Assembly (NCBI RefSeq): GCF_900105685.1
Contig: NZ_LT629781.1
Coordinates: forward strand, 434,001-498,000
DNA: 64,000 bases
Reading direction: 5' to 3'
Origin: Verrucomicrobium sp. GAS474
GTDB taxonomy: Bacteria; Verrucomicrobiota; Verrucomicrobiia; Methylacidiphilales; GAS474
Shown here: piece by piece, positions 9,901-19,002 of the stretch
Layout of the letters: every line of letters begins with the position of its first letter
Position numbering within the stretch: position 1 is the first letter of the stretch
Notes under the pieces: model-generated
What the model was told of the DNA's origin: nothing
The model's input: the letters and a program-made list of their open reading frames with translations, nothing else
The model's database searches: none
Made by a program: the position numbers and the translations under genes

Positions 9901-10523
9901 GCCTCCGCCCCTTCCAGACCACCACCGTCGACAAGCTCGCCGGAATCGAGGAGGGGACCCCCGTCCGCGTCGCCGGGATGATCACGAAGTTCGAGGTCAA
10001 GATCAGCAAGAAGACCGGGAACAACCTCCCCATCGTCACCTTCGAGGACCAGACCGGGAAGATCGAGTTCATGCTCATGGGCGGCCTCTACGAGAAGATG
10101 GAGAAGCCCCCGGCGGCGAAAGACCTCGTCGTCTTCACCGCCAACGTCACCTTCCGCGGCGAGGACCCGAGCCTCCGTGTCCAGGACTACTACTCCCTCG
10201 ACGAGGCCGAGAGCAAGCTGCTGAAGGGCCTCACCATCGACATCGACCTCGACGGCTGGGACCTCGTGAAATGGGACAGCCTCCACCAGCTCATCCTCGA
10301 CCACCCCGGCCCCGCCCGCCTCTACTTCCGCTGCACCCGCGGCCAGAACGGCAGCCGCCGGACGACCGTCCTGGAGCCGAGCGACCTCTTCACCGTCGCC
10401 CCCCGCCTCCAGTTCATGGACTCGCTGAAAAGCCTCCTCGGCGGCCCGAACTACGAGATCGTGCCGAGCCGCGACCTCCCCCGCGCGCGAAAGCCCTTCG
10501 TGCGGAAGCCGGAGGGCGGGTAG
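6975..10523 (+). CDS. dnaE: DNA polymerase III alpha subunit DnaE
   Basis: Replicative polymerase catalytic subunit, 1182 residues (E. coli 1160). The N-terminal PHP domain opens with FVHLHVHSEFSLLDGACRID. The palm acidic residues lie in SPPDIDVDF near residue 406, with the third acid in KMDFLGLKTLTVIDD. GYGFNKAHAACYG, a helix-hairpin-helix region and a C-terminal OB fold (VRVAGMITKFEVK then FEDQTGKIEFML) follow. The product ends about 100 residues after the OB fold, as in DnaE1-type enzymes. The start at 6975 gives the canonical beginning. It converges with adenosine deaminase, with only 6 bp between the stops. Confidence 0.97.
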   Translation: MSSSFVHLHVHSEFSLLDGACRIDDLAAKAKEFGMPALALTDHGNLFGAIGFYQACLKAGVKPIIGCEVYMAPGDRRERKANSARDASTHFMLLAKNEVGYHNLIRLVSSAHLEGQYYKPRIDKEILREHAEGLIGTSACLKNEIAQHLLQDQVEHAEKAILEYQSMFAPGDFYLEIHRHGIPGQEQVLRHLVALGKKLGVKLVAANDVHYLTKDDSAAHDALLCIGTGALLTDEKRMRYTVNEFYFKSPDEMAALFHDLPEALESTLEIAGKCNLKIELGKNKFPAYPLPEGQATAEGYLRELCIEGVKKRYTDPKTDTPERMKEIWERLDFELNVLAKTGFTAYFLIVWDFIDYAKRAGIPVGPGRGSAAGSLIAYALGITDLCPLRYALFFERFLNPERVSPPDIDVDFCYNRRPEVIEYVRQKYGERSVAQIITYGTLGAKMALRDVSRVMGLSYGDADKLAKMIPNELNIELSDALEKSPDLKNAYANDETAKQVLDTAMALEGLTRQVGVHAAGVVIADGDLTDNVPLTRDDSGGVVTQWSMEHLSEVGMLKMDFLGLKTLTVIDDCLKMVEKNLGKKIVPADIPLDDARTYDLISAAQNVGVFQLESKGMGGACASVKPKCIEDIIALVALYRPGPMENIPLFGDRKQGRVPLEYPHKLLEASLRETYGIIVYQEQVMQAANILAGYSLGQADLLRRAMGKKKFEEMEKQRALFVKGCAETNQIPAEEANTLFDTLEKFAGYGFNKAHAACYGVLAYHTAWLKANYPEEFLAALMSNELGKNEKIAEFVDEARKMGIPVLPPDINASFGPFTVEKIEGKKKRAIRYGLAGVKNVGSGAIEQIVAAREKSGPFTDLKTFCLCVDPHLLNKRLMESLVRVGAFDSFGKNRATTEASLDGALGAASSTAKEKASGQTSLLDMLDEAPALDAASAGRGVQDQPEYPSEDLLGYEKELLGFYFSGHPLDKHLPRLRPFQTTTVDKLAGIEEGTPVRVAGMITKFEVKISKKTGNNLPIVTFEDQTGKIEFMLMGGLYEKMEKPPAAKDLVVFTANVTFRGEDPSLRVQDYYSLDEAESKLLKGLTIDIDLDGWDLVKWDSLHQLILDHPGPARLYFRCTRGQNGSRRTTVLEPSDLFTVAPRLQFMDSLKSLLGGPNYEIVPSRDLPRARKPFVRKPEGG

Positions 10524-10539
10524 GGGCTCCTACGCCCCC
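10514..10539. terminator. Shared hairpin over the dnaE and adenosine deaminase stops
   Basis: GGGCGGGTAGG, loop GGCT, then CCTACGCCCCC can pair at 9 of 11 positions. The stem contains both stop codons (10521-10523 and 10530-10532 complement). The two genes end 6 bp apart, so a bidirectional termination or mRNA 3'-end stabilising role is plausible. There is no U-tract, so classical rho-independent termination is doubtful. Confidence 0.35.
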
Positions 10540-11579
10540 GCCTCCTCCACCAGCCGCTCGATCGCGGCGACGTGCGGCACGGCCTGGACGGCATGGAGGA
10601 GCCCTCCGGCCACCGCCGCCTCAAATCCGTTCCGCGCCAAGGTCGCCAGATCGCGGCGGCTGAACCCGGCGTCGAGCGCGAGGGCGGCGTACTCATCCTC
10701 CAGCCGGTTGCCGAAGAAGAACGGATCGTCGGTATTGATCGTGCAGCGGACGCCCGACCGATGGAGGACGCCGATCTGGTGTTCCTGGATCGAGGGGGCA
10801 ACCTTCAGTTTCAAATTACTGATCGGGCAGACGTCGAGCGTCACGCCGTGGTCGCGGAGGAGAGCCATGACCTCGGGGTCTTCGGCGGCGCGGACGCCGT
10901 GCTCGATCCGCGTGACTCCCAGGACCTCGACCGCCTCGCGGACGAAGGAGGCGGGGCCGAATTCCCCGGCGTGGGCCTTCGTGAACTTCCCGTTCTCCCG
11001 CGCCTGCCGCCAGATCCCGGAGGTCCACTCCTGGAGGGGGATCGTCTCGACCCCGTGGAGGTCGAGGCCGTCGAGCTCCGCCCAGTTCACCGCCTCGGCG
11101 ATTTCCTTGGGAAACCGGCCGTAATCGTCCCGGCAGAGCCCGAGGAAGACCCGGACCTCGAGCCCGGGGGCCGCCTTCCGGGCCGCCTCCTTCACGGCGG
11201 CGATGATTTCGGGGCCGCTCCCCGAGGCGTGGACGACGGCGGCGAGGTGGATGCTCGTCTCCACGTACTTCACATTCTGCTTCTGGCATTCGGCCAGAAC
11301 GAGTTCCGCCGCCTTCCCGTAATGCTCCGCCGAGGTGTACCAGGGGGCGGCATATTCGAGGATGAGGTCGAGGAACTGCTCGAAGCTCTCGTAACGGAAG
11401 TCGGGATGCCAGAAAGGAGGGGGCACGGCGAATTTGGCCGGGTCGAGTTCCCGGAGCAGCTCCCACGGCACCGACCCTTCCAGATGGAGGTGGGTTTCGG
11501 TCTTCGGCAGACGGGCGATGAAGGCAGCCAGAGCCGGATCAGCCTCGGCATAAGTGGGATGGAACGCGCGGGCACTCAT
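10530..11579 (-). CDS. add: Adenosine deaminase family protein
   Basis: Zinc amidohydrolase that deaminates adenosine (or a related purine) to inosine; 349 residues. Metal and catalytic motifs are complete: HLHLEGS at residues 30-36 (two zinc histidines), KAHAGE (His and catalytic Glu), RIEHGVR and NTDDP (zinc Asp). It lacks a signal peptide and should be cytosolic. The divergence inside the family means adenine deaminase or another aminohydrolase activity cannot be excluded. It faces away from the FlgM-like gene and converges on dnaE. Confidence 0.9.
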   Translation of the reverse strand: MSARAFHPTYAEADPALAAFIARLPKTETHLHLEGSVPWELLRELDPAKFAVPPPFWHPDFRYESFEQFLDLILEYAAPWYTSAEHYGKAAELVLAECQKQNVKYVETSIHLAAVVHASGSGPEIIAAVKEAARKAAPGLEVRVFLGLCRDDYGRFPKEIAEAVNWAELDGLDLHGVETIPLQEWTSGIWRQARENGKFTKAHAGEFGPASFVREAVEVLGVTRIEHGVRAAEDPEVMALLRDHGVTLDVCPISNLKLKVAPSIQEHQIGVLHRSGVRCTINTDDPFFFGNRLEDEYAALALDAGFSRRDLATLARNGFEAAVAGGLLHAVQAVPHVAAIERLVEEAGA

Positions 11580-11671
11580 AATTCCCTCGCTTTTTACCCG
11601 GGAAAACGCCTAGTTTCGAGCAGGAACTGTACCCCCGCCCCAGGGCCGGTGAAAGATTTCCTAAAAAAAGC

Positions 11672-11699
11672 TAAACTTTGAACCCCTTTCTGCCGAAGT
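11672..11699 (+). promoter_or_regulatory. Sigma-28 (FliA)-like promoter before the FlgM-like gene
   Basis: TAAACTTT at 11672-11679 and GCCGAAGT at 11692-11699 resemble the flagellar sigma-28 boxes TAAAGTTT and GCCGATAA. The spacing is one base longer than the enteric optimum. The ATG at 11707 lies only 7 nt after the -10-like box, so the transcript would be leaderless or nearly so; no Shine-Dalgarno is present, which fits. The assignment is pattern-based only. Confidence 0.45.
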
Positions 11700-11706
11700 A
11701 ACCCCT

Positions 11707-12024
11707 ATGGATGCAATCAGGCCAACTGTGACGGGCGCGGCGGGGGAGACCCCGGCGATAGCCTACGTCGGTCCGAGTTCATCCGGGAACCCTGTCGCGG
11801 AGGCATCAACCACCCCCGTTGACCAGGTTCAAATCTCCGACCAAGGCTCCAAGACGGCCGAATACATCAAGCAAGCCAGGAATCAATCCCCGGTGAACAT
11901 TGATCAAGAGACCATCAAGAAGCTCAAAGCGGCGATTGCTAAGGGAAACTATCCTGCGCCCGCCCTGATTCAGGGGTTGATCAACCTGACTGGGAGCGGC
12001 TTCTCCTCGGAGCAAGACGCGTAA
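11707..12024 (+). CDS. FlgM-like anti-sigma-28 factor
   Basis: A 105-residue hydrophilic protein with no signal peptide. The N-terminal half is Gly/Ser/Pro/Thr-rich and probably disordered. The block PVDQVQISDQGSKTAEYIKQ is followed by VNIDQETIKKLKAAIAKGNY and PAPALIQGLINLTG. This order (VxISxxA-like turn, then a helix with IKxAIAxGxY) is that of FlgM, which binds and inhibits the flagellar sigma factor FliA. No other flagellar gene is in the window, so the partner cannot be seen. The ATG at 11707 is the only methionine start. Confidence 0.65.
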   Translation: MDAIRPTVTGAAGETPAIAYVGPSSSGNPVAEASTTPVDQVQISDQGSKTAEYIKQARNQSPVNIDQETIKKLKAAIAKGNYPAPALIQGLINLTGSGFSSEQDA

Positions 12025-12140
12025 CGTAGAATTGTTTCTCGATCGTCCCGGAATGGATTTCGGGGCAATGTGGCGCTAAATGCCGAACGGGATTCCATCC
12101 CGCCCGCTTTTAGGCCCGCAGCCCTGCATGCGGTGTCCTA

Positions 12141-13308
<1,168 letters not shown>

Positions 13309-13317
13309 AAAAACCTC

Positions 13318-14322
13318 ATGAGCGCAGCGTCCACGGCACCGACTGCCCTCATCACCGGCATCACCGGGCAGGACGGCTCCTACCTCGCCGACCTCCTGCT
13401 CGGGAAGGGCTACGTCGTCCACGGGGTCGTCCGGCGGACCAGCTCCCTCGACCGCTCCCGCCTCGGCCATCTCTACGCCGATCCGGCCATCTACGGCCAG
13501 CGCCTCTTCCTCCACTACGCCGACCTCGACGACCCGACCCCCCTGCGCCGCCTCCTGGCGAAGATCGCCCCCGACGAGATCTACCACCTCGCCGGGCAGA
13601 GCCACGTCGGCCTCAGCTTCGAGATCGCCGAGAGCACCTGCGACCTCACCGCGATGGGGACCCTCCGGCTCCTCGAGATGATCCGCGACCTCCCCAAGCC
13701 GCCCCGCCTCTTCCATGCGTCGAGCAGCGAGCTCTTCGGCCAGCCCGCCGTCGCCCCCCAGACCGAGGCGACCCCCTGGGTCCCCGTCTCCCCCTACGGC
13801 GCGGCGAAGGCCTTCGCCACCCGGATGGTCACCATCTACCGGCAGACCTACGGCCTCCACGCCTGCAACGGCATCCTCTTCAACCACGAGTCGCCGCGCC
13901 GGGGGGAAAACTTCGTCACCCGGAAGATCTGCCGCGCCGCCGCCTCGATCAAGCTCGGCCTCCAGAAGAAGCTCTCCCTCGGGAACCTCGACGCCCTCCG
14001 CGACTGGGGCTACGCCCCCGACTACGTCCGCGGCATGTGGCTCACCCTCCAGCAAGCCGAGGCCGACGACTACGTCTTCGCGACCGGGGAACTCCACTCC
14101 GTCCGCGACCTCGCCGCCCAGGCCTTCGCCGCCGTCGACCTCGATTGGGAGCCCTACGTCGAGGTCAATCCCGCCTTCTTCCGCCCTGCCGAAGCCGCCA
14201 ACCTCGTCGGCGACCCTTCCCGCGCCCGGCAACGCCTCGGCTGGACCCCCTCCCGGACCTTCGGCGAGATCATCGCCGAGATGACGCAGAGCGAGTACGC
14301 CGCGCTGGCCAAATCGGCTTAA
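13318..14322 (+). CDS. Second Gmd-type GDP-sugar dehydratase (tandem paralogue)
   Basis: A 334-residue paralogue of the gene just upstream, starting 9 bp after it. It keeps the glycine motif [28 protein letters not shown], the catalytic SSSELFG, SPYGAAK and the substrate block [20 protein letters not shown]. It has diverged across the rest of the chain. All catalytic positions of Gmd are retained, so it is probably an active GDP-hexose 4,6-dehydratase or a related enzyme on a different GDP-sugar. It does not resemble the GDP-4-keto-6-deoxymannose reductases (Fcl/Rmd). It probably arose by tandem duplication. Confidence 0.85.
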   Translation: MSAASTAPTALITGITGQDGSYLADLLLGKGYVVHGVVRRTSSLDRSRLGHLYADPAIYGQRLFLHYADLDDPTPLRRLLAKIAPDEIYHLAGQSHVGLSFEIAESTCDLTAMGTLRLLEMIRDLPKPPRLFHASSSELFGQPAVAPQTEATPWVPVSPYGAAKAFATRMVTIYRQTYGLHACNGILFNHESPRRGENFVTRKICRAAASIKLGLQKKLSLGNLDALRDWGYAPDYVRGMWLTLQQAEADDYVFATGELHSVRDLAAQAFAAVDLDWEPYVEVNPAFFRPAEAANLVGDPSRARQRLGWTPSRTFGEIIAEMTQSEYAALAKSA

Positions 14323-14377
14323 TCGCTCCCCTGGGCCTCCTTCCGGAACCCGATCGACCCCTCTCTTACAGAGAGGC

Positions 14378-14407
14378 TTGACCCGGAGCCATTCACCCGC
14401 GTAATTT
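14378..14407 (+). promoter_or_regulatory. Candidate promoter of the efflux operon
   Basis: TTGACC at 14378-14383 and TAATTT at 14402-14407 with an 18-bp spacer, about 50 bp before the first TolC-type gene. Just upstream, CCTCTC-TTACA-GAGAGG forms a small hairpin that could end the gmd transcript. This is the best -35/-10 pair in the 134-bp gap. Confidence 0.45.
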
Positions 14408-14456
14408 GTTCATTCATATTGTGCTCGGAAGGATTTTACATTTTAAGGGTAAATAG

Positions 14457-16214
14457 ATGATCGCGAGGAAACCTCCCTCCCTCGGCGGAGCATTATCCCC
14501 GTGTTCTCTCCTCGTCGCGCTGGCGCTGGGGCTCTTCTTTTCTCCCCCCTTGAGTCGCGCCGCCGAGCCGCTCGACACCATCGCGACGAGCCCGGCGGCC
14601 TCGACGACCGCAACGGCGGCCCCTCCCATCGTCGTTCCTGGCCCCGTTCCCTCGGCCAGCGCCGCCACGGCGGCCAATGCGGCCAACTCGGCTCCGATCC
14701 CCGAGCCGCCCCCCGTCATCGTCATCCCCGACGCGACCACCGCCGACCCCGGCGCGACGCCGAAGATCATCGCCGCGCCGGTCCTCACCCCCCTCATCTC
14801 GAGCCGCCCCACCTACACCCTGAAGGACTGCGTCGACATCGCCATCCGCCAGAATTCGACCCTCCTCCAGGCGAAGAAAAAAATCGAGGCCGCCGTCGGC
14901 AGCATCATCCAGGCCCGCGCCGCCTTCTTCCCCCAGCTGGGCTACAGCGGCACCTACCAGTATCAGGAAAACCACTGGGCGACGATCGGCATCAACAACG
15001 GAAGCGTCGCCGCCACCTCCTGGAGCAACGGCTTCACGATCACCGAGAGCCTCTTCTCCGCCGGGGCCAACACGAACCGCCTCGGCATCGCCCGGCTGAG
15101 CCACTCGAACCAGCTCCTCGCCTACCAGGCCGCCATCGACGACACCCTCCTCTCGATCCGCCTCGCCTACTACCAACTCCTCCTCGACCAATCGAGCGTC
15201 GAGGTCCACCGGCAGGCGATCGGCCTCCTCGACAAGCAGCTGAAGAACGAGCAGAACCGCTTCGACGCGGGCCTCAACAGCAAGAGCAACGTCCTCCGCG
15301 CCCAGGTCACCCGCGCCAACGAGCTCCCCGCCCTCCTCAACGCGGAGAACGCCGTCCGGTCGGACTACATCGCCCTCAGCCAGCTCCTGAACATCCCCTT
15401 CCGGCCCGATGTCGACGAGGCCCCCTTCGGCGTCACCGGCTCCCTCGGCTTCGAGCCCCGGACCTACAGCCTGAAGGACACTGTCGCGAAGGCCCTCGCC
15501 ACCCGGCCCGAGCTCAAGGCCGCCGAGAACGAGATCGAGATCAGCCAGAAGCAGCTCATCGTCGACCGCGCGAACATCCTTCCCCACCTCAACGCCTTCG
15601 GCCAATACAGCCTCGCCAGCACGGGCGACGTCGACCATCCGAACAACTACCACGACGGCTACACCGTCGGCATCGCCGCCAACTGGAACATCTTCGACGG
15701 CCTCGCGACCTTCGGCAAAATGAAGTCGACCCGGGCCCTCATGGAGGCCGCCATCGCTTCCCGCGACCAGACCCGCCTCCAGATCGAGTCGGAGGTCCGC
15801 GGCGCCCTCAACGGCCTCGAGACGGCGGCGAACACCGTCGAATCGCAGGCCCGCAACGTCCTCGTCGCCCGCGAGAACTACATCCTCGCCAACGCCCAAT
15901 ACGACGCCGGCCTGAGCACCCAGCTCGACATCCTTCAGGCCCGCCTCGACCTCACCACCGCCCAGACCACCGTCTTCAAGGCCCGCTACGACTACCTCGC
16001 CGCCACCGCCAAGCTCCAGCGTTCCCTCTCCAGCCAGTTCGAGATCGTCAGCGACACCCTTCCCCCCACCGCGCCGGCCACCCAGGAAATCCCCACGCTC
16101 TCCGCCCCTGCCAAAACCGCCGCACCCAGCCCGACCCCGTCCCCCCCCCCCCTCCGCACCGCCCCTCCCGCGGCGAAGCCCACCGAAGGCCAGCCGCCGC
16201 TGCCCCAACCATGA
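14457..16214 (+). CDS. TolC-family outer membrane efflux protein (first of two)
   Basis: Outer-membrane factor of a tripartite export system, 585 residues. A signal peptide (about residues 1-35, hydrophobic core LLVALALGLFF) precedes an unusually long Ala/Pro/Thr-rich stretch to about residue 115. Two OEP repeats follow, starting YTLKDCVDIAIRQNSTLLQAKK and YSLKDTVAKALATRPELKAAE with intervening amphipathic strands and long helices. A second Pro-rich tail ends the protein. The stop overlaps the next start by 4 bp (ATGA at 16211-16214), so translation is probably coupled. It heads a five-gene operon with a second TolC, an MFP and an ABC pair. Confidence 0.9.
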   Translation: MIARKPPSLGGALSPCSLLVALALGLFFSPPLSRAAEPLDTIATSPAASTTATAAPPIVVPGPVPSASAATAANAANSAPIPEPPPVIVIPDATTADPGATPKIIAAPVLTPLISSRPTYTLKDCVDIAIRQNSTLLQAKKKIEAAVGSIIQARAAFFPQLGYSGTYQYQENHWATIGINNGSVAATSWSNGFTITESLFSAGANTNRLGIARLSHSNQLLAYQAAIDDTLLSIRLAYYQLLLDQSSVEVHRQAIGLLDKQLKNEQNRFDAGLNSKSNVLRAQVTRANELPALLNAENAVRSDYIALSQLLNIPFRPDVDEAPFGVTGSLGFEPRTYSLKDTVAKALATRPELKAAENEIEISQKQLIVDRANILPHLNAFGQYSLASTGDVDHPNNYHDGYTVGIAANWNIFDGLATFGKMKSTRALMEAAIASRDQTRLQIESEVRGALNGLETAANTVESQARNVLVARENYILANAQYDAGLSTQLDILQARLDLTTAQTTVFKARYDYLAATAKLQRSLSSQFEIVSDTLPPTAPATQEIPTLSAPAKTAAPSPTPSPPPLRTAPPAAKPTEGQPPLPQP

Positions 16215-17734
16215 AGACCTTCCGGGAACGCCGCCGCGCCGCGCCGGAGCTCGCCTTTCTCCTGGCCTCCTTTTTCCTTTCCTTCCCCCTCCCCGCAGTG
16301 GAGATCGCGACCACGCCGCCGCCGCTCGTCCCCGCGACCCCTTCGGCTTCGGCCCCCGCCACGGCGGTCCCGGCGGGGACGGCCGGCCTCACTCTCGAGG
16401 ACTGCTACCGGGAAGCCCTCCGCAACAACGCGCTGATCCGGAGCGCCCGCGCCGGATTTGAAAACGCGACCGGACAGAAAATCGTCCTCCAATCCCGCGC
16501 CCTTCCCACCCTCACCGCGCGCCTCTACGGGGGCATCCGGGGCGACATCGGGGACAAGCCCTCCATTTTCGCCATCCTCCAATCGAACTTCTACCAGGAA
16601 CTTTTCGACGCCAGCACCCCCGCCGCCTTCCGCAAGGGGCGGATCACCGTCGCCGTCGCCCAGCAGAACTTCTATATCACGACGACCAAGGAGCTGAACG
16701 CCCTCCGCCTCGCCTTCTACCAGGCCCTCGCCGCCCGGGAAAACGTCGCCGTCCAGCAATCGATCCGCACCCGCCTCCAGGCCAACCTCACCCTCCAGCA
16801 GCAGGCCGCCGCCGTCGGCCGTGTAGGCAAGCAGGAGGTCGACACCGCCTCCCTCCGCCTCGCCGAGATCGAGCCGACCCTCTCGATTGCCAAGGGCGAT
16901 TATCGCCAAGCCCGCATCGAACTCGCCACCCACATGGGCCGCGACCTCGATGCCGACTCGACCGAGGCCGCCCTCCCCGGCCGCTCCGACCTCGACTCGG
17001 GCCTTCCCCTGCCGAAGGGAACGCTCGAATCGGTCACCTTCCGGATCGATTACCAGGCCGAGACCGACTACGCCCTCGCCCACCGCCCCGACCTCGCCGC
17101 CCTGAAGCTCCTCATGGCCTCCTCCCAAAGCGACATCGAGATGACCCAGGGCACCCGGCTCCCCCTCGTCAGCCTCGGTGCCGGCCTCTCCTTCATTCCG
17201 CGGGGGCTCCTCAAGAAGCACACCGACGGCCTCCCCCTCACCACCCTCGGCGAGGGCATCGGGGCCAGCTGGCTGATCCTCGACGGGGGGGCCGTCCGCG
17301 GCGCGGTCGTCGACTACCAGGCCACCCGCGAAGGCTACGGCATCCTCCTGCGGCAGCTCCAAAGCGATATTCCGCGCGACCTCCGCCAGATCGCCGACTC
17401 CCTGCGAACCGCCTCCGCGATGGTCGACAGCAGCACCCTCGCCGTCGCCCTCGCCGAGGAGAACTACCGGGTCGTCGAGGCCCAGATCGCCAACGGCACC
17501 GCCGTCTCCCTCGACCTCCTCAATGCCCAGACCAATCTCCTCAACGCCCAGTACAACCGCATCAACGCTTTGCTTGAAAACAACACGGCGGTAGCCCAGT
17601 TTGACACCGTGACCGGACGCTATCTCGAATTCATCCCCCAGGAGGGCGTCCCCGATCCGACCCAAAGCAAGGAAAAAACCGCCCCGTCCGCCATCGCCAA
17701 GCCCCGCCCTTCCGGAACCTCCGCCACGCCGTAA
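16211..17734 (+). CDS. TolC-family outer membrane efflux protein (second of two)
   Basis: A 507-residue outer-membrane factor with a signal peptide (hydrophobic core ELAFLLASFFLSFPL). OEP repeats begin LTLEDCYREALRNNALIRSA and continue with YALAHRPDLAALKLLMASSQ. It is only distantly similar to the gene before it. The ATG at 16211 lies inside the stop of the preceding gene, a classic coupled arrangement. Whether the two TolC types form separate channels or serve different pumps cannot be told from sequence. The Lys/Pro/Ser-rich C-terminal tail is short. Confidence 0.9.
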   Translation: MKTFRERRRAAPELAFLLASFFLSFPLPAVEIATTPPPLVPATPSASAPATAVPAGTAGLTLEDCYREALRNNALIRSARAGFENATGQKIVLQSRALPTLTARLYGGIRGDIGDKPSIFAILQSNFYQELFDASTPAAFRKGRITVAVAQQNFYITTTKELNALRLAFYQALAARENVAVQQSIRTRLQANLTLQQQAAAVGRVGKQEVDTASLRLAEIEPTLSIAKGDYRQARIELATHMGRDLDADSTEAALPGRSDLDSGLPLPKGTLESVTFRIDYQAETDYALAHRPDLAALKLLMASSQSDIEMTQGTRLPLVSLGAGLSFIPRGLLKKHTDGLPLTTLGEGIGASWLILDGGAVRGAVVDYQATREGYGILLRQLQSDIPRDLRQIADSLRTASAMVDSSTLAVALAEENYRVVEAQIANGTAVSLDLLNAQTNLLNAQYNRINALLENNTAVAQFDTVTGRYLEFIPQEGVPDPTQSKEKTAPSAIAKPRPSGTSATP

Positions 17735-17778
17735 CTTTCCCCACCCCGCCGCGTCATTCCCCTACCCCTCCCCACGTC

Positions 17779-18948
17779 GTGAACTTCCTCCGCTCCCTCA
17801 CCGCCCGGATCCCCTACTTCCGGACCCTTTCCATCGCGCTGCTGGCCGTCGTCGCCTTCTTCGCCTACTCCTACTTCTCCCGCCCCGCGGCCGAGGTCTA
17901 CCGCGTCCACCGCGGCACCGCCATTGCGGCCGTCTACGGCACCGTCCGGATCGAGTGGACCTCCTCCGTCGGCGTCCGCGCCCAGAACAGCGGCTACATC
18001 CAGCTGAAGGACATCTCCCCCGGCCAGTCGTCGATCGGCCTCCACGTCCGCAAGGACCAGGTCCTCGCCACCATCGTCGACGAGGCGACCGCGCGGGAGA
18101 TCAGCCAGACCAAGATCGACCTCGACGCCGCCCTCGCGAAGCAGAAGGTCGGCCCCGCCGACGCCATCGCCCTCGAGGCCTCCCGCACCAGCCTCGCCCG
18201 CACCGAGAAGCTGAACGAGCTGACCCAGCTCGCCCCCGCCCAGATGGAGGGCGCCCGCAACGACGTGAAGCGCCTGGAGGACCTCGTCAAGGGCGAGCAG
18301 ATCCTCCTCGACCAGGCCGTCGAGACCAACCGCCAGAACCTGAAGAACTTCCAGGACAAGATGGCCCGCTCCCTCATCAAGTCCCCGATCGACGGCGTCC
18401 TCACCGCCATCGCCAATTCGGACAACGAGCTCGTCACCGAGGGCAACGTCGTCTTCACCATCGCCCAGCCGACCACCTACGTCAGCGGCCAGGTGAACGA
18501 GGAGGACGTCGGCCGGATCACCGACAAGCTCAAGGCCAAGCTCCGCCTCTACTCCTTCCCCGACATCGAGCTCCTCGCCAGCGTCACCTCGGTCCTCCCC
18601 TACCCCGATCCCGCCACCCAGCGCTACACCGTCATCCTCTCCCTCGACAATCCCCCGCCGAACCTCATGGCCGGCATGACCGGGGAGATGAACGTCATCA
18701 TCGGCAAGCGGGAGAACTCCCTCCTCATCCCCACATCGGCGATCCGCAACGGCCGGGTCTTCGTCGTCGGTTCCGGCGGCACCGTCTCCCCGCGCAACGT
18801 GAAGTTCGGCTTCCGCAGCATGGAGACCACCGAGATCCTCGAGGGCATCCAGGAAGGAGAGAGGGTCATCGTCGCCGACCAAGACCTATTCCACCCCGGC
18901 GACCACGTCCGCGCCCTCGAGATCAACCCCGACGCCACCGGCCATTGA
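17779..18948 (+). CDS. Periplasmic adaptor (HlyD/MacA-type membrane fusion protein)
   Basis: Links an inner-membrane transporter to a TolC channel. It has 389 residues with a single N-terminal membrane anchor (about residues 17-35). A biotinyl-lipoyl-like half-motif, a coiled-coil hairpin (roughly residues 110-200), the second half-motif ARSLIKSPIDGVLTAIAN and beta-barrel/MP domains follow, ending with EILEGIQEGERVIVADQ. A GTG start at 17779 is used; no ATG lies close to the membrane anchor. It sits 44 bp after the second TolC gene and before the FtsX-type permease, as expected for a MacAB-TolC-like export system. Confidence 0.9.
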   Translation: MNFLRSLTARIPYFRTLSIALLAVVAFFAYSYFSRPAAEVYRVHRGTAIAAVYGTVRIEWTSSVGVRAQNSGYIQLKDISPGQSSIGLHVRKDQVLATIVDEATAREISQTKIDLDAALAKQKVGPADAIALEASRTSLARTEKLNELTQLAPAQMEGARNDVKRLEDLVKGEQILLDQAVETNRQNLKNFQDKMARSLIKSPIDGVLTAIANSDNELVTEGNVVFTIAQPTTYVSGQVNEEDVGRITDKLKAKLRLYSFPDIELLASVTSVLPYPDPATQRYTVILSLDNPPPNLMAGMTGEMNVIIGKRENSLLIPTSAIRNGRVFVVGSGGTVSPRNVKFGFRSMETTEILEGIQEGERVIVADQDLFHPGDHVRALEINPDATGH

Positions 18949-19002
18949 TCCCGCCCCGCATCTGATGCCTCTCCCGACCGCCCCGCCCCCTCGCCCTTCC
19001 GC

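Noticed and set aside
6893-10663. A 1256-codon open frame overlapping dnaE on the same strand
   Set aside because: It is an alternate frame of a GC-rich gene, extremely Arg/Pro-rich with no domain; dnaE explains the region completely.
14358-14376. tRNA-like fold before the TolC gene
   Set aside because: Only one short stem (CCTCTC/GAGAGG) forms; no T-loop or acceptor stem is present.
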